Positions 42,063 through 52,045 of a stretch of 64,000 nt of DNA are shown here, in pieces (the first letter of the stretch is position 1; every line of letters starts with the position of its first letter). Under the pieces are notes generated by a model, which worked only from the letters and a program-made list of their open reading frames with translations, had not been told where the DNA came from and did no database searches. Source of the DNA: Haemophilus parainfluenzae (lineage in GTDB: Bacteria > Pseudomonadota > Gammaproteobacteria > Enterobacterales > Pasteurellaceae); contig NZ_CP063121.1 in NCBI RefSeq assembly GCF_014931415.1, positions 62,001 to 126,000 of the forward strand, written 5' to 3'. Both the position numbers and the translations under genes were made by a program.

Positions 42063-43601
42063 ATGACTTACACACAAGCATTCATGAAAAACTTTCTGGG
42101 CGCGAGTCCAGATTGGTATAAATTAACCATTATTGCCTTCTTGGTAATTAACCCGATTTTATTCTTTTTTGTTAGTCCATTTTTTGCAGGCTGGCTACTC
42201 GTTGCAGAGTTTATTTTCACCCTAGCCATGGCATTAAAATGCTACCCTCTTCAACCAGGTGGTTTGTTAGCATTTGAAGCCATTGCCATTGGCATGACGA
42301 ATGCCGAACACGTTAAAGCGGAGATCGTGGCAAACTTTGAAGTGGTTTTACTTTTAATCTTCATGGTCGCCGGTATTTATTTTATGAAGCAACTTTTGCT
42401 TTATGTCTTCACCAAATTATTAGTGCGTATCCGTTCTAAAATCGTTCTCTCTTTAGCATTCTGTTTCAGTGCAGCATTTCTTTCAGCATTCTTAGATGCG
42501 CTTACTGTTGTGGCTGTAATCATCAGTGTTGCCATGGGTTTCTATGGGGTTTATCACAAAGTGGCATCAGGGAAAAATCTACAGGATGCGGTTGATATTG
42601 CCGATGATAACAAAATCAAAAATCATGAAACTCTCGAAAAATTCCGCTCTTTCTTACGTAGCTTAATGATGCATGCTGGTGTCGGTACCGCACTCGGTGG
42701 TGTAATGACCATGGTGGGTGAGCCACAAAACTTAATCATTGCAGAACAAGCTAAATGGAATTTCATTGAATTTTTCTTCCGCATGGCTCCTGTGACAGTC
42801 CCTGTATTTATCTGCGGATTACTCACTTGTATTTTAGTCGAAAAATTTAAATTATTCGGTTATGGTGAGAAACTACCGGAAGAAGTATGGCAAGTCTTAG
42901 CAGATTTAGATCGTGAAAACGCACAAAAAATGTCTAAACAAGATAAGATTCGTCTTTCTGTCCAAGCGGTTATCGCGGTTTGGTTGATCTTAGGTTTAGC
43001 CTTCCACTTAGCAGCTGTAGGCATGATTGGTTTAAGTGTGATTATCCTTGCAACAACCTTTACTGGTGTAACTGATGAACACGCTATTGGTAAAGCATTC
43101 CAAGAAAGTTTACCTTTCACTGCATTATTAGTCGTATTTTTCTCTGTCGTTGCGGTGATTATCGATCAAAAACTCTTTGCGCCAATTATTCATTTCGTAT
43201 TAAGTTCTGAAGAGAAAACACAGTTAGCATTATTCTACGGTTTCAATGGTTTACTTTCTGCGATTTCTGATAACGTATTCGTAGCAACGGTTTATATCAA
43301 TGAAGCGAAACATGCCCTTGCAACAGGCGCAATTGCACCGCACCAATTTGAATTACTTGCTGTAGCAATCAATACAGGGACAAACTTACCTTCTGTTGCG
43401 ACACCAAACGGTCAAGCAGCATTCTTGTTCTTATTAACATCGTCACTTGCACCGTTAATTAAACTTTCTTATGGTAGAATGGTCTACATGGCATTGCCTT
43501 ACACTATCGTATTAACGCTAGTTGGTTTCCTTGCAATCGAATTTATCCTACCTGGAATGACGATTTGGCTTGCAAACCTTGGCTTAATTCTTCCAATTTA
43601 A
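42063..43601 (+). CDS. nhaB: Na+/H+ antiporter NhaB
   Basis: NhaB expels sodium in exchange for protons at the inner membrane. The 512-residue protein has about 12 helices; family stretches include [39 protein letters not shown] and [19 protein letters not shown]. The start follows CGGAG with 7 bases spacing. It is 19 bases before dsbB, forming the two-gene unit nhaB-dsbB seen also in enterics. Confidence 0.97.
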   Translation: MTYTQAFMKNFLGASPDWYKLTIIAFLVINPILFFFVSPFFAGWLLVAEFIFTLAMALKCYPLQPGGLLAFEAIAIGMTNAEHVKAEIVANFEVVLLLIFMVAGIYFMKQLLLYVFTKLLVRIRSKIVLSLAFCFSAAFLSAFLDALTVVAVIISVAMGFYGVYHKVASGKNLQDAVDIADDNKIKNHETLEKFRSFLRSLMMHAGVGTALGGVMTMVGEPQNLIIAEQAKWNFIEFFFRMAPVTVPVFICGLLTCILVEKFKLFGYGEKLPEEVWQVLADLDRENAQKMSKQDKIRLSVQAVIAVWLILGLAFHLAAVGMIGLSVIILATTFTGVTDEHAIGKAFQESLPFTALLVVFFSVVAVIIDQKLFAPIIHFVLSSEEKTQLALFYGFNGLLSAISDNVFVATVYINEAKHALATGAIAPHQFELLAVAINTGTNLPSVATPNGQAAFLFLLTSSLAPLIKLSYGRMVYMALPYTIVLTLVGFLAIEFILPGMTIWLANLGLILPI

Positions 43602-43620
43602 TGAAGCATAAGGAGAAAGA

Positions 43621-44154
43621 ATGCTCGACTTTTTTAAGCAATTATCCCTTAAACGTTCAGCGTGGATCTTTTTGACATTTACTGCATTTGCCTTAGAATC
43701 GACCGCACTTTACTTTCAATACGGCATGGGTTTGCAACCTTGCGTACTTTGTGTTTATGAACGTTTAGCTATGGTAGGGTTATTTATAGCCGGTTTTATC
43801 GGCGCCTTAGCCCCTAGCTCGCTTATTGTCCGCATTCTTGCTCTTATTGTAGGTTTATTTAGTGCAATCAAGGGATTAATGATCTCCATTCGTCACCTTG
43901 ATTTACAAATGAACCCTGCGCCATGGAAACAATGTGAATTTATACCAAACTTTCCAGAAACGTTACCATTCCATAAATGGCTACCTGCAGTGTTCAATCC
44001 AACAGGCAGCTGTAATGAAAGCCAATGGTCACTTTTCGGCATCACGATGGTGCAATGGTTGGTATTTATTTTCGCTGTCTATGTCATTGTGTTGGGATTA
44101 ATTACACTTTCACAAGTGAAGAAAAGTCGAAATCGACGTCTCATTTTTAAGTAG
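43621..44154 (+). CDS. dsbB: Disulfide bond formation protein DsbB
   Basis: DsbB reoxidises DsbA and hands electrons to quinones. The 177-residue protein has four membrane helices and two periplasmic cysteine pairs: C-V-L-C in LQPCVLCVYERLAM, and the second pair in WKQCEFIP and TGSCNESQW. A USS near 43702 is read in frame. It ends at a strong bidirectional terminator. Confidence 0.97.
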   Translation: MLDFFKQLSLKRSAWIFLTFTAFALESTALYFQYGMGLQPCVLCVYERLAMVGLFIAGFIGALAPSSLIVRILALIVGLFSAIKGLMISIRHLDLQMNPAPWKQCEFIPNFPETLPFHKWLPAVFNPTGSCNESQWSLFGITMVQWLVFIFAVYVIVLGLITLSQVKKSRNRRLIFK

Positions 44155-44168
44155 TCTAATCGCATACT

Positions 44169-44203
44169 AAAAAGCCTAGAGATATTCTCTAGGCTTTTTT
44201 ATT
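44169..44203. terminator. Bidirectional terminator between dsbB and the DUF1294 gene
   Basis: AAAAGCCTAGAGA-TAT-TCTCTAGGCTTTT with T tracts on both strands. Confidence 0.93.
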
Positions 44204-44228
44204 ACTGAAAGTCATTCTGTACTCAACA

Positions 44229-44504
44229 TTATTCAAGAAAGAAATACCAATAAGGCATTAAGATCAACCAAATAAAGGCACTGAGAATAACAACAAATTT
44301 AAAACTGAAGTGTTTGGTTTTATGACGAAAGCGTTTCATCCCGCAATAAACACCAATAAAACCACCAAGCAGGCTTAATAGAAAGAAAGTATTTTCAGAA
44401 ATTCGCCAGCCGTGACGAACCGCGCGGACTTTATCTTTCCACATTAAAAAATAAGCGGCGATATTTACCGCCGCTAACATCACAAATAAAAGCTGAATCA
44501 GCAT
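44229..44504 (-). CDS. DUF1294 small membrane protein
   Basis: A 91-residue protein with three hydrophobic segments and the DUF1294 signature FLLSLLGGFIGVYCGMKRFRHKTKH. The function of the family is unknown; it is sometimes fused to cold-shock or nucleic-acid-binding domains, absent here. Its ATG shares a base with the TAA of glyA, so it is translated as part of the glyA transcript. Confidence 0.88.
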   Translation of the reverse strand: MLIQLLFVMLAAVNIAAYFLMWKDKVRAVRHGWRISENTFFLLSLLGGFIGVYCGMKRFRHKTKHFSFKFVVILSAFIWLILMPYWYFFLE

Positions 44505-45766
44505 TATGCGTAAACTGGAAGACGTTTGCAGATTGCCAATACTTTTTCTTTGGTTGCTGCAATCACTTGTTCTTCGTTTTCTTTGCCTAATGCATCTAAT
44601 ACATCACACATCCAGCCGGCTAACTCACGGCAGTCTTGTTCGTTAAAGCCACGACGAGTCACCGCTGGTGTACCAACACGAATACCAGAGGTCACAAATG
44701 GTTTTTGTGGATCATTTGGTACAGAGTTTTTATTCACCGTAATATTCGCCTTACCTAACGCAGCATCCGCTGCTTTACCGGTTAAGCCTTGTTTAATGAA
44801 ACTCACTAAGAATAAATGGTTTTCTGTGCCATTTGAAACCACGTCATAACCGCGTTGTTTAAACACTTCTACCATTGCTTTCGCATTTTTAATCACATTC
44901 GCTTGGTATTCTTTATAAGCTGGCTCTAATGCTTCTTTGAAACATACGGCTTTCGCTGCAATAATGTGAACCAATGGGCCACCTTGGTTTGCTGGGAAAA
45001 CAGAAGATTGTAAGCGTTTATAAAGTTCTTCATCACCGTAAGAAGAAAGGATTAAACCACCACGTGGACCACCTAAGGTTTTATGGGTAGTTGTTGTGAC
45101 AACATGTGCGTATGGTAATGGGTTTGGATATAAACCTGCTGCGATTAAACCTGCAACGTGCGCCATATCCACAAATAAATACGCGCCCACTTCATCGGCG
45201 ATTTCACGCATTTTTTTCCAATCTACTACTTGAGAATAAGCAGAGAAACCCGCCACAATCATTTTTGGTTTGTGCTCTAATGCTTTTTGACGCACATCTT
45301 CATAGTCGATTAAACCATCAGCAGTGATACCATAAAGTACAGAATTATAGATTTTACCAGAGAAGCTCACTTTCGCCCCGTGGGTTAAGTGACCACCGTG
45401 TGCTAAATCCATCCCTAAAATGGTATCACCCGCATTGATTAATGCGCCATATACCGCCGCATTAGCTTGTGAACCAGAATGTGGTTGTACGTTTACATAA
45501 TCCGCACCAAACAACTCTTTAGCACGATCAATCGCTAACTGCTCGACAATGTCTGCGTACTCACAACCGCCGTAGTAACGTTTACCTGGGTAGCCTTCAG
45601 CATACTTGTTAGTAAACTGTGAACCTTGCGCTTCCATTACGCGTGGGCTCGCATAGTTTTCAGATGCGATAAGCTCGATATGCTCTTCTTGACGACGATT
45701 TTCGCCCTGAATGGCTTGCCATAGAACCGGATCGTAATCAGCGATGTTCATACTTTTTTTAAACAT
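44504..45766 (-). CDS. glyA: Serine hydroxymethyltransferase
   Basis: GlyA turns serine and THF into glycine and 5,10-methylene-THF, feeding one-carbon units to purine synthesis (purD and purH lie nearby). The start at 45766 behind GAGGAAAA gives 420 residues, near the E. coli 417; a longer frame to 45817 lacks homology to the family N-terminus. The PLP lysine sits in [13 protein letters not shown], and family motifs [14 protein letters not shown] and QPHSGSQAN are visible. Confidence 0.98.
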   Translation of the reverse strand: MFKKSMNIADYDPVLWQAIQGENRRQEEHIELIASENYASPRVMEAQGSQFTNKYAEGYPGKRYYGGCEYADIVEQLAIDRAKELFGADYVNVQPHSGSQANAAVYGALINAGDTILGMDLAHGGHLTHGAKVSFSGKIYNSVLYGITADGLIDYEDVRQKALEHKPKMIVAGFSAYSQVVDWKKMREIADEVGAYLFVDMAHVAGLIAAGLYPNPLPYAHVVTTTTHKTLGGPRGGLILSSYGDEELYKRLQSSVFPANQGGPLVHIIAAKAVCFKEALEPAYKEYQANVIKNAKAMVEVFKQRGYDVVSNGTENHLFLVSFIKQGLTGKAADAALGKANITVNKNSVPNDPQKPFVTSGIRVGTPAVTRRGFNEQDCRELAGWMCDVLDALGKENEEQVIAATKEKVLAICKRLPVYA

Positions 45767-45881
45767 TGTGTTTTCCTCGTTGTTTGAATTATTTGTGTAT
45801 AGTTTACCTGTTTCCAAGTAAAAACTTAATCAAAAATTTCGATCATATTTTTCATTATTACAATGAAAAACATTCATTTAT

Positions 45882-46454
45882 CTAAATCGAGCCTTTTTCT
45901 TTCACTAACTTCTCAATTAGTTTAACTTCTTTTGTTTTCTCGCCAGCTCCCAGTTTACGGCATTGGCTGGTTTCTTTTGTATAAGTATTAAAATTGGTCA
46001 TATTGGTTGGGCTTTTCATTTTAATTTTCATATCTAAATGATTACCGCAGTTATTACAAGGTGAAACAAATTCCTTATCATATTCTTTAAATTCTGGAGA
46101 TTGTTCAATAATTTTCGCAACTTGTGGTGAATGGGCTGTTTTAAATAGACGATCCGTAAAGTCATAACTTAACTTGCCATCATTCGCCTGCCATTTGGCT
46201 TTAGCTTGCAATAAATAACGCATCCAGCCTTCTTTTGTATCAATCTGTGAAATACCACGTAGAAGCACAGTTTGATCTGCGTGATAGGTGACATAATCAA
46301 AATGCTCAACAGGTAAAGGGGACTTAGCTGCAGGTTTTACATGGCAAATCCAATCGCCGACTAAAGCTTTTTCCTGTTCTGTTTGTTGATGTGCCGTTGC
46401 ACATCCTGATAACAATACTGCGACAAGACTACTTAATACTAATTTTCTCATCAT
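45882..46454 (-). CDS. Putative lipoprotein, paralogue A
   Basis: A 190-residue predicted lipoprotein with signal peptide and lipobox LLSGC (Cys18). I do not recognise the family. Two adjacent ATGs compete; the second (46451) has better spacing from AAGGAG. The domain includes WICHVKP, LLRGISQI, RYL, KLSYDF and a late Cys (SQCRKL). The pair WICH and TSQC is shared with the next gene and may form a disulfide. A CNNC motif at residues 133-136 is unique to this copy. It lies directly downstream of paralogue B on the same strand. Confidence 0.8.
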   Translation of the reverse strand: MMRKLVLSSLVAVLLSGCATAHQQTEQEKALVGDWICHVKPAAKSPLPVEHFDYVTYHADQTVLLRGISQIDTKEGWMRYLLQAKAKWQANDGKLSYDFTDRLFKTAHSPQVAKIIEQSPEFKEYDKEFVSPCNNCGNHLDMKIKMKSPTNMTNFNTYTKETSQCRKLGAGEKTKEVKLIEKLVKEKGSI

Positions 46455-46533
46455 AACTCTCCTTTTATTAATCAGATCCCCGCACCTAAAAATAAAGTGC
46501 GGTTGAAATCGTATTTGTTTTTCTTAATCGACC

Positions 46534-47079
46534 CTATTTCTTTACAAACCACTTATTCAATAACTGAATGTCCTTGTCATTCTCTGTTACTCGTCGGCAG
46601 GTCGCATAATCCTTATCGAGAATAAATTGATTGCCATTTTGTTTCAGCTCAATTGGCATATCTGTATGATTGGCAGATTTACTATAAAATGCAGCCAACT
46701 CTTCTTTTTCTTGTTTTTGTAGAACTTTATTTTGCTTGATGACTTTAGCCACATTTTTACTATGAGCCGGCACCATAGAACGATTGATAAAATCAAAACT
46801 CAAGACATTATTTTGGGCAACCCATTTCACCTTGCCTTTGGTTAAATAACGAATTGTGTTTTCTTTATCTAATTCTATACTCGAAATACCTCGCAACATA
46901 CCTGTTCCATCAGATTTCAAGACAAAATGATCTAAACGATCATAAGTTTGTTTATCTTTCGTCGGGATAGTATGACAAATCCATTCGCCATCTAACGTTG
47001 AGCTTTGTGAAACATTTGAAGCCCCAGCACAACCTGTTAATAATACTGCTACAAAACTACCCAATATTAACTTTCTCAT
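46534..47079 (-). CDS. Putative lipoprotein, paralogue B
   Basis: A 181-residue predicted lipoprotein (lipobox LLTGC) clearly homologous along its whole length to its downstream neighbour: both share MRKL, VAVLL, W-I-C-H, L-R-G-I-S, R-Y-L, an AHS-xx-VAK stretch and a terminal C-R. The CNNC motif of the neighbour is replaced by SKSA. The two probably arose by tandem duplication, with enough divergence to be old. Function unknown; the AGGAG site lies 6 bases before the start. Confidence 0.8.
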   Translation of the reverse strand: MRKLILGSFVAVLLTGCAGASNVSQSSTLDGEWICHTIPTKDKQTYDRLDHFVLKSDGTGMLRGISSIELDKENTIRYLTKGKVKWVAQNNVLSFDFINRSMVPAHSKNVAKVIKQNKVLQKQEKEELAAFYSKSANHTDMPIELKQNGNQFILDKDYATCRRVTENDKDIQLLNKWFVKK

Positions 47080-47142
47080 AAGATACTCCTTTTATTGTCA
47101 GTAGGGATAACATTCATCACAACAAAGTAGGGAAATTTTTAT

Positions 47143-48366
47143 TTAATCCGGAATAGGTAAAAGGCGGCAGTTACATAAATCATCACTCTCAAATTCTGAT
47201 ATTTCACCTGCAACCTTATTCGGAATGGGGAATAAACGCACAGTTAGTGGTTTATTTAAGCGAAATGCCATCGTTCCAGTGTCGCGCATAATAGCTGCTA
47301 TGCTTTCTGCCTTAACATTTCCCGCCACTGGAACCGTATCTAAACCGATACCACATACAGCGCTATACGTCAGTAAAGCACGAATATCAAAATAGTGTTT
47401 TTGTGTCCCTTCGGCTAAACCTAAATCTTCTGTCACCGCCAACATTAATCCTGAAAACCCAACCAATGGCACACCTTGGATTGATTTAAACACTTTTGTC
47501 AGTAAGGCAGAAACCTCTACTGAACCAGCTGCACCAAAATAAGGTAATCCCATTAATTCATAAATTTTTGTCATGGATGAACAATTTTTTGATGGTGCCG
47601 CCGAACTATCAATCCCTGCAAATTCAAATTCACCCGATAATTTGACCGCACTTAACATCTCTAATACTTGATCTACATGATATTGCAGCGCTTGCGACAT
47701 AGCCTGATAACAATCCGCATAAAATTGATTATGAGACGATTTTGGTACAGATTTTAATACTTCGACTAATAAATCAGGTGTTTCTAATCCAATGACAAAA
47801 CTGTTTGGTAAATGACTTAAATGATAACCGGCAGGGAAATAAGGAATAAATGGATTGCAATTAAAATTCACCGTAAAGTTAAAATTACCTTCGCCACGTG
47901 GGGTAATATTGGCAATTCGTTGTACGGCATAAACAGATTGCTCGATAAGTTCATTATCTAACACGCCATTTTCATCTAATGGCACATTAACACAAGCATT
48001 ACACAAGTCGCCATAAGCTGCGATTAACTCTGGCAATAACGCGATTTCCTCTTTATTTCTCGCCGCACCTATCGCAAATCGAAGACGTATGCCACTTTCA
48101 TTAAACTTATTCAGTAACTCTGTTAAATACTGCAAATCTGCTTTTGCTGTTTGCAAATTGGTTAAATCCAAATATTCACCAAAAGGATTGGTAATGACTC
48201 GAATCGATTGCAAGGTATAACCGGCTTTCTGCACAGCTGGCAATAACAAATCCACATCACGTTTTACCGAATAAAGGGCGTCTTCCCATTGCGTTTTATC
48301 TTTATGTAACGTTAGAAAAAAACTGATTGTGCGAAGACGACATAATTCCTTATTTTTATAATCCAT
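47143..48366 (-). CDS. DUF711 family protein (UPF0210-like)
   Basis: A 407-residue cytoplasmic protein of the DUF711 family, function unknown. Family features include FAGIDSSAAPSKN, VPLVGFSGLMLAVTEDLGLAEG and GLDTVPVAGNVKAESIAAIM. I start at 48366, behind AAGGGA; an ATG 15 bases further out lacks a ribosome-binding site. Family members are commonly paired with a small ACT-domain protein, which is not seen here. It starts 25 bases after purD on the same strand, so it may be co-transcribed with the purine gene. Confidence 0.85.
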   Translation of the reverse strand: MDYKNKELCRLRTISFFLTLHKDKTQWEDALYSVKRDVDLLLPAVQKAGYTLQSIRVITNPFGEYLDLTNLQTAKADLQYLTELLNKFNESGIRLRFAIGAARNKEEIALLPELIAAYGDLCNACVNVPLDENGVLDNELIEQSVYAVQRIANITPRGEGNFNFTVNFNCNPFIPYFPAGYHLSHLPNSFVIGLETPDLLVEVLKSVPKSSHNQFYADCYQAMSQALQYHVDQVLEMLSAVKLSGEFEFAGIDSSAAPSKNCSSMTKIYELMGLPYFGAAGSVEVSALLTKVFKSIQGVPLVGFSGLMLAVTEDLGLAEGTQKHYFDIRALLTYSAVCGIGLDTVPVAGNVKAESIAAIMRDTGTMAFRLNKPLTVRLFPIPNKVAGEISEFESDDLCNCRLLPIPD

Positions 48367-48390
48367 TCGATCCCTTAACATTAAATGTAG

Positions 48391-49680
48391 TTATTTTTGC
48401 TGCTCACGTTCAACTGCACGATAGCCAATATCTCGACGATAAAAACGTCCAGTCCATTGAATTTGCTCCGCGAGTTTTAAGGCTTTTTGTTGCGCTTTAA
48501 ATACGCTTTCGCCTAATGCAGTAACACAAAGTACGCGACCGCCATTCGTAACTAATTTGCCTTCTTTTTCTGCGACGCCCGCTAAGAAAACTTTCTCATT
48601 TTCGACCGCGCTTTGTGGTAAACCGCTAATCACATCGCCTTTACGATAATCGCCTGGATACCCTTCTGCGGCTAACACAATACCTAAGGACGCTTTTGGA
48701 TTCCATTGGGATTTCACTTCATCCAATTTTCCCTCGCAAGCTTTAAGACAAAGCTCAACGAGATCTGATTCGAGGCGTAGCATAATTGGCTGTGTTTCAG
48801 GATCGCCAAAACGGCAGTTAAATTCAATTACTTTCGGCTGACCATTTGGCATGATCATTAATCCCGCATACAAGAAACCGGTGTAAACATTGCCTTCTGT
48901 CGCCATACCATTAACCGTTGGATAAATCACTTCACGCATAATGCGATCATGAATTTCTGGGGTAACCACTGGGGCTGGTGAATACGCCCCCATACCGCCG
49001 GTATTCAAACCGGTGTCGTTTTCGCCCACGCGTTTATGATCTTGGCTGGTAGCCATAGGTTCGACGTTTTTACCGTCCACCATGACGATAAAGCTGGCTT
49101 CTTCGCCATCTAAAAACTCTTCAATCACCACTCGGCTACCCGCTTCGCCAAAGGCATTGCCAGAAAGCATATCACGCACAGCGTCTTCCGCTTCTTGCAA
49201 TGTCATTGCAACGATTACGCCTTTGCCCGCAGCCAGACCATCTGCTTTTACAACAATTGGCGCACCTTTCTCACACAAGTACGCCAATGCAGGTTCTACT
49301 TCGGTGAAGTTTTGATATTCTGCCGTTGGGATTTTATGGCGCGCGAGGAAATCTTTGGTAAATGCTTTTGAACCTTCCAATTGTGCAGCCGCTTGAGTTG
49401 GGCCAAAAATTTTTAATCCAGCCGCACGAAATGCATCAACCACACCAATTACTAGCGGTGCTTCAGGGCCAACAATGGTTAATCCAATTTGTTTATCTTG
49501 AGCAAATTTCACTAAGGCAGGGATATCTGTCGCAGAAATATTCACGTTTTCCACTTTTTGTTCTAATGCAGTACCCGCGTTGCCCGGTGCGACGAAAACT
49601 TTGTCCGCTAATGGAGATTGTGCAGCTTTCCAAGCCAAGGCGTGTTCACGACCGCCATTTCCGATGATGAGAATATTCAT
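48391..49680 (-). CDS. purD: Phosphoribosylamine-glycine ligase
   Basis: PurD makes glycinamide ribonucleotide from phosphoribosylamine, glycine and ATP. The 429-residue ATP-grasp protein shows MNILIIGNGGREHALAWK at the N-terminus, VKADGLAAGKGVIVA in the ATP site, and VIEFNCRFGDPETQPIM near the metal site. It follows purH after about 70 bases, with a CCCCTTTC/GAGAGGGG hairpin (49714-49737) in the gap that may trim the transcript. Confidence 0.98.
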   Translation of the reverse strand: MNILIIGNGGREHALAWKAAQSPLADKVFVAPGNAGTALEQKVENVNISATDIPALVKFAQDKQIGLTIVGPEAPLVIGVVDAFRAAGLKIFGPTQAAAQLEGSKAFTKDFLARHKIPTAEYQNFTEVEPALAYLCEKGAPIVVKADGLAAGKGVIVAMTLQEAEDAVRDMLSGNAFGEAGSRVVIEEFLDGEEASFIVMVDGKNVEPMATSQDHKRVGENDTGLNTGGMGAYSPAPVVTPEIHDRIMREVIYPTVNGMATEGNVYTGFLYAGLMIMPNGQPKVIEFNCRFGDPETQPIMLRLESDLVELCLKACEGKLDEVKSQWNPKASLGIVLAAEGYPGDYRKGDVISGLPQSAVENEKVFLAGVAEKEGKLVTNGGRVLCVTALGESVFKAQQKALKLAEQIQWTGRFYRRDIGYRAVEREQQK

Positions 49681-49752
49681 TTGTTCTGTTCCAAGTAATT
49701 TATTGCTAAATATCCCCTCTCTTTAATCTGAAAGGGGAAAAGGGCGTTTAGA

Positions 49753-51351
49753 TTAATGACGGAAATGTCTCATTCCAGTTAATACCATCACCATATTATG
49801 TTCATCCGCTGCATCGATGACTTCTTGATCGCGCATTGAACCACCTGGATGGATAACACATTGAATTCCCACTTTCGCCGCTGCATCAATACCGTCACGG
49901 AATGGGAAGAATGCATCAGATGCCATCACACAACCGGCTACAGTTAAACCTTCATCCTGTGCCTTAATCCCTGCAATCTTCGCAGAATATACACGGCTCA
50001 TTTGGCCAGCACCGATGCCAATAGTTTGATTATCTTTAGCATAAACAATGGCATTTGATTTCACAAATTTCGCCACTTTCCAGCAGAACAATAAGTCTTT
50101 TAGTTCTTGTTCAGTTGGCTGACGTTTACTTACCACTTTTAAATCATCCACACCAACCATGCCTAAATCCGCATCTTGTACTAATAAGCCGCCGTTTACA
50201 CGTTTAAAATCTAGACGTTCAGAACGTGAAGTCCATTCACCACATTCAAGTAAACGAACATTTTTCTTACGTTTCACCACTTCTTGCGCTTCAGCTGATA
50301 CTTTCGGCGCAATAATCACTTCAACAAATTGGCGCTCCACGATTTCAGTCGCTGTTTTTTCGTCTAATTCACGGTTGAAAGCAATAATGCCGCCAAATGC
50401 AGAAGTTGGATCGGTTTGGTAAGCACGGTTATAAGCTTCTAAAATATCTTTGCCTAAAGCCACACCGCATGGATTCGCATGTTTAACGATCACGCAAGCC
50501 GGCTCATCAAATTCTTTCACGCATTCAAGTGCTGCATCAGTGTCAGCAATATTATTGTAAGACAAGGCTTTACCTTGTAATTGATGAGCGGTGGCTACGC
50601 TCGCTTCTTTCACATTTAAATCAACGTAGAAAGCCGCATTTTGATGGGAGTTCTCGCCGTAACGCATAGTTTGTTTACGAACGAAGTTAAGGTTTAAAGT
50701 ACGTGGGAATTGACCGCACTTCGCATTCGCGTCTTCTTCCTCTGCTACATGATATGGTTTCACCATTTGTCCAAAATAGTTGGCAATCATAGAATCATAT
50801 TGAGCGGTATGTTCAAATGCTTTAATCGCAAGGTCAAAACGAGTTTCAAGTGTTAGGCTGTTGTGGTGTTTATCCATTTCAGCAAGAATATTGTTAAAAT
50901 CATGATTATTCACCACGATCGCCACATCTTTATGGTTTTTCGCTGCAGAACGCACCATGGTTGGTCCACCAATATCGATATTTTCTACTGCGTCTTCTAA
51001 CGTACAATTTGGCTTCGCTACTGTTGCGGCAAATGGATATAAATTCACAACGACCATATCAATGCCTTCTATGCCATGTTGCTGCATGATAGCGTCATCT
51101 GTACCACGACGACCAAGAATACCGCCATGTACTTTTGGATGTAAGGTTTTCACACGACCGTCCATCATTTCTGGGAATCCCGTATAATCAGACACTTCTG
51201 TCACCGGTAAACCATGTTGCTCCAATAATTTTGCGGTACCGCCTGTGGAAAGTAGTTTTACACCACGCTGTACTAAGCCTTGAGCAAATTCTACGATACC
51301 GGTTTTATCAGAAACACTCAGTAAAGCCTGACGAATTGGACGATCTGTCAT
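49753..51351 (-). CDS. purH: Bifunctional AICAR formyltransferase / IMP cyclohydrolase
   Basis: PurH completes IMP synthesis. The 532-residue protein has an N-terminal cyclohydrolase domain ([41 protein letters not shown]) and a C-terminal formyltransferase with the active-site KHANPCGVA. The promoter carries a TATAAT directly flanked by a PurR operator. purH-purD is the enteric order. Confidence 0.98.
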   Translation of the reverse strand: MTDRPIRQALLSVSDKTGIVEFAQGLVQRGVKLLSTGGTAKLLEQHGLPVTEVSDYTGFPEMMDGRVKTLHPKVHGGILGRRGTDDAIMQQHGIEGIDMVVVNLYPFAATVAKPNCTLEDAVENIDIGGPTMVRSAAKNHKDVAIVVNNHDFNNILAEMDKHHNSLTLETRFDLAIKAFEHTAQYDSMIANYFGQMVKPYHVAEEEDANAKCGQFPRTLNLNFVRKQTMRYGENSHQNAAFYVDLNVKEASVATAHQLQGKALSYNNIADTDAALECVKEFDEPACVIVKHANPCGVALGKDILEAYNRAYQTDPTSAFGGIIAFNRELDEKTATEIVERQFVEVIIAPKVSAEAQEVVKRKKNVRLLECGEWTSRSERLDFKRVNGGLLVQDADLGMVGVDDLKVVSKRQPTEQELKDLLFCWKVAKFVKSNAIVYAKDNQTIGIGAGQMSRVYSAKIAGIKAQDEGLTVAGCVMASDAFFPFRDGIDAAAKVGIQCVIHPGGSMRDQEVIDAADEHNMVMVLTGMRHFRH

Positions 51352-51393
51352 TACATTTTCCTTTCATTAAATGGTTAAAAATAAGCGGGGGGA

Positions 51394-51415
51394 ATTATAG
51401 CGCAAACGTTTGCGT
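51394..51415 (-). promoter_or_regulatory. purH promoter with PurR operator
   Basis: The palindrome-like GCGCAAACGTTTGCGT (51400-51415) matches the PurR consensus closely, and on the minus strand it runs straight into the -10 box TATAAT (51399-51394). The operator thus occupies the spacer and -35 region, an ideal place for repression. Confidence 0.88.
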
Positions 51416-51483
51416 TTATGTAGAAAAAATTTTTCTGGTAAGCGCACTTAAAAGTGCGGTGATTTATTTAAACGATTTTAAAA

Positions 51484-51510
51484 ATAAAAAAGCCCGCGAA
51501 ATGCGAGCAA
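51484..51510 (-). terminator. Terminator of the DoxX gene
   Basis: On the minus strand GCTCGC-ATTTC-GCGGGC (one G-T pair) is followed by six T residues, 20-45 bases past the DoxX stop codon. Confidence 0.82.
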
Positions 51511-51530
51511 TAAATGAATGAGATAATTGA

Positions 51531-51929
51531 TTAACGTTTGCGATTGTCTAGAGAAAATGCACCAGCACCAGCAAACACAAAATAGAAGAACACGAGAGAG
51601 TAAAGTAAAGCAAGTTCACCACCGTTCGCGATTGGGAAAAATAAATTCCCTTTACCTGCAGCGTGCATAAAGAAATACGCATAAGCCATTTGACCTGAAA
51701 GAATAAATGCCGCTGGGCGAACAAATAAACCTAAAATTAATAGGATTGAGCCGACAATCTCAATTACCCCACCGACAATCATCAGTGGATCGCCCACTGC
51801 GCCGTTACCGCCCGTCATTGAAATTGGGAATTCCCAGAATTTCGCTGTGCCGTGTAAGATAAACATATACGCGGCGACGATACGTAATAAAGCTAAAACA
51901 TACGGAGAGTATTTTTCTAAGTTTTTCAT
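51531..51929 (-). CDS. DoxX family membrane protein
   Basis: A 132-residue protein with four hydrophobic helices and the DoxX features LLRIVAAYMFILHGTAKF, GGVIEIVGSILLILGLFVRP and SGQMAYAYFF. Members are linked to redox stress responses or quinone-related functions in several bacteria; the role here is not known. It forms a single-gene unit, with TAGGAAAACTTT before the start codon. Confidence 0.88.
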   Translation of the reverse strand: MKNLEKYSPYVLALLRIVAAYMFILHGTAKFWEFPISMTGGNGAVGDPLMIVGGVIEIVGSILLILGLFVRPAAFILSGQMAYAYFFMHAAGKGNLFFPIANGGELALLYSLVFFYFVFAGAGAFSLDNRKR

Positions 51930-52045
51930 AAAGTTTTCCTAATAAAAATAAAAAGTGATTTGAGAACGGGGTGTATATTAATGATTAACTCAAAGCCAAA
52001 CAATACCTCAAATCGAAAAGGACTTTTTACTATTAGGAAATAATT

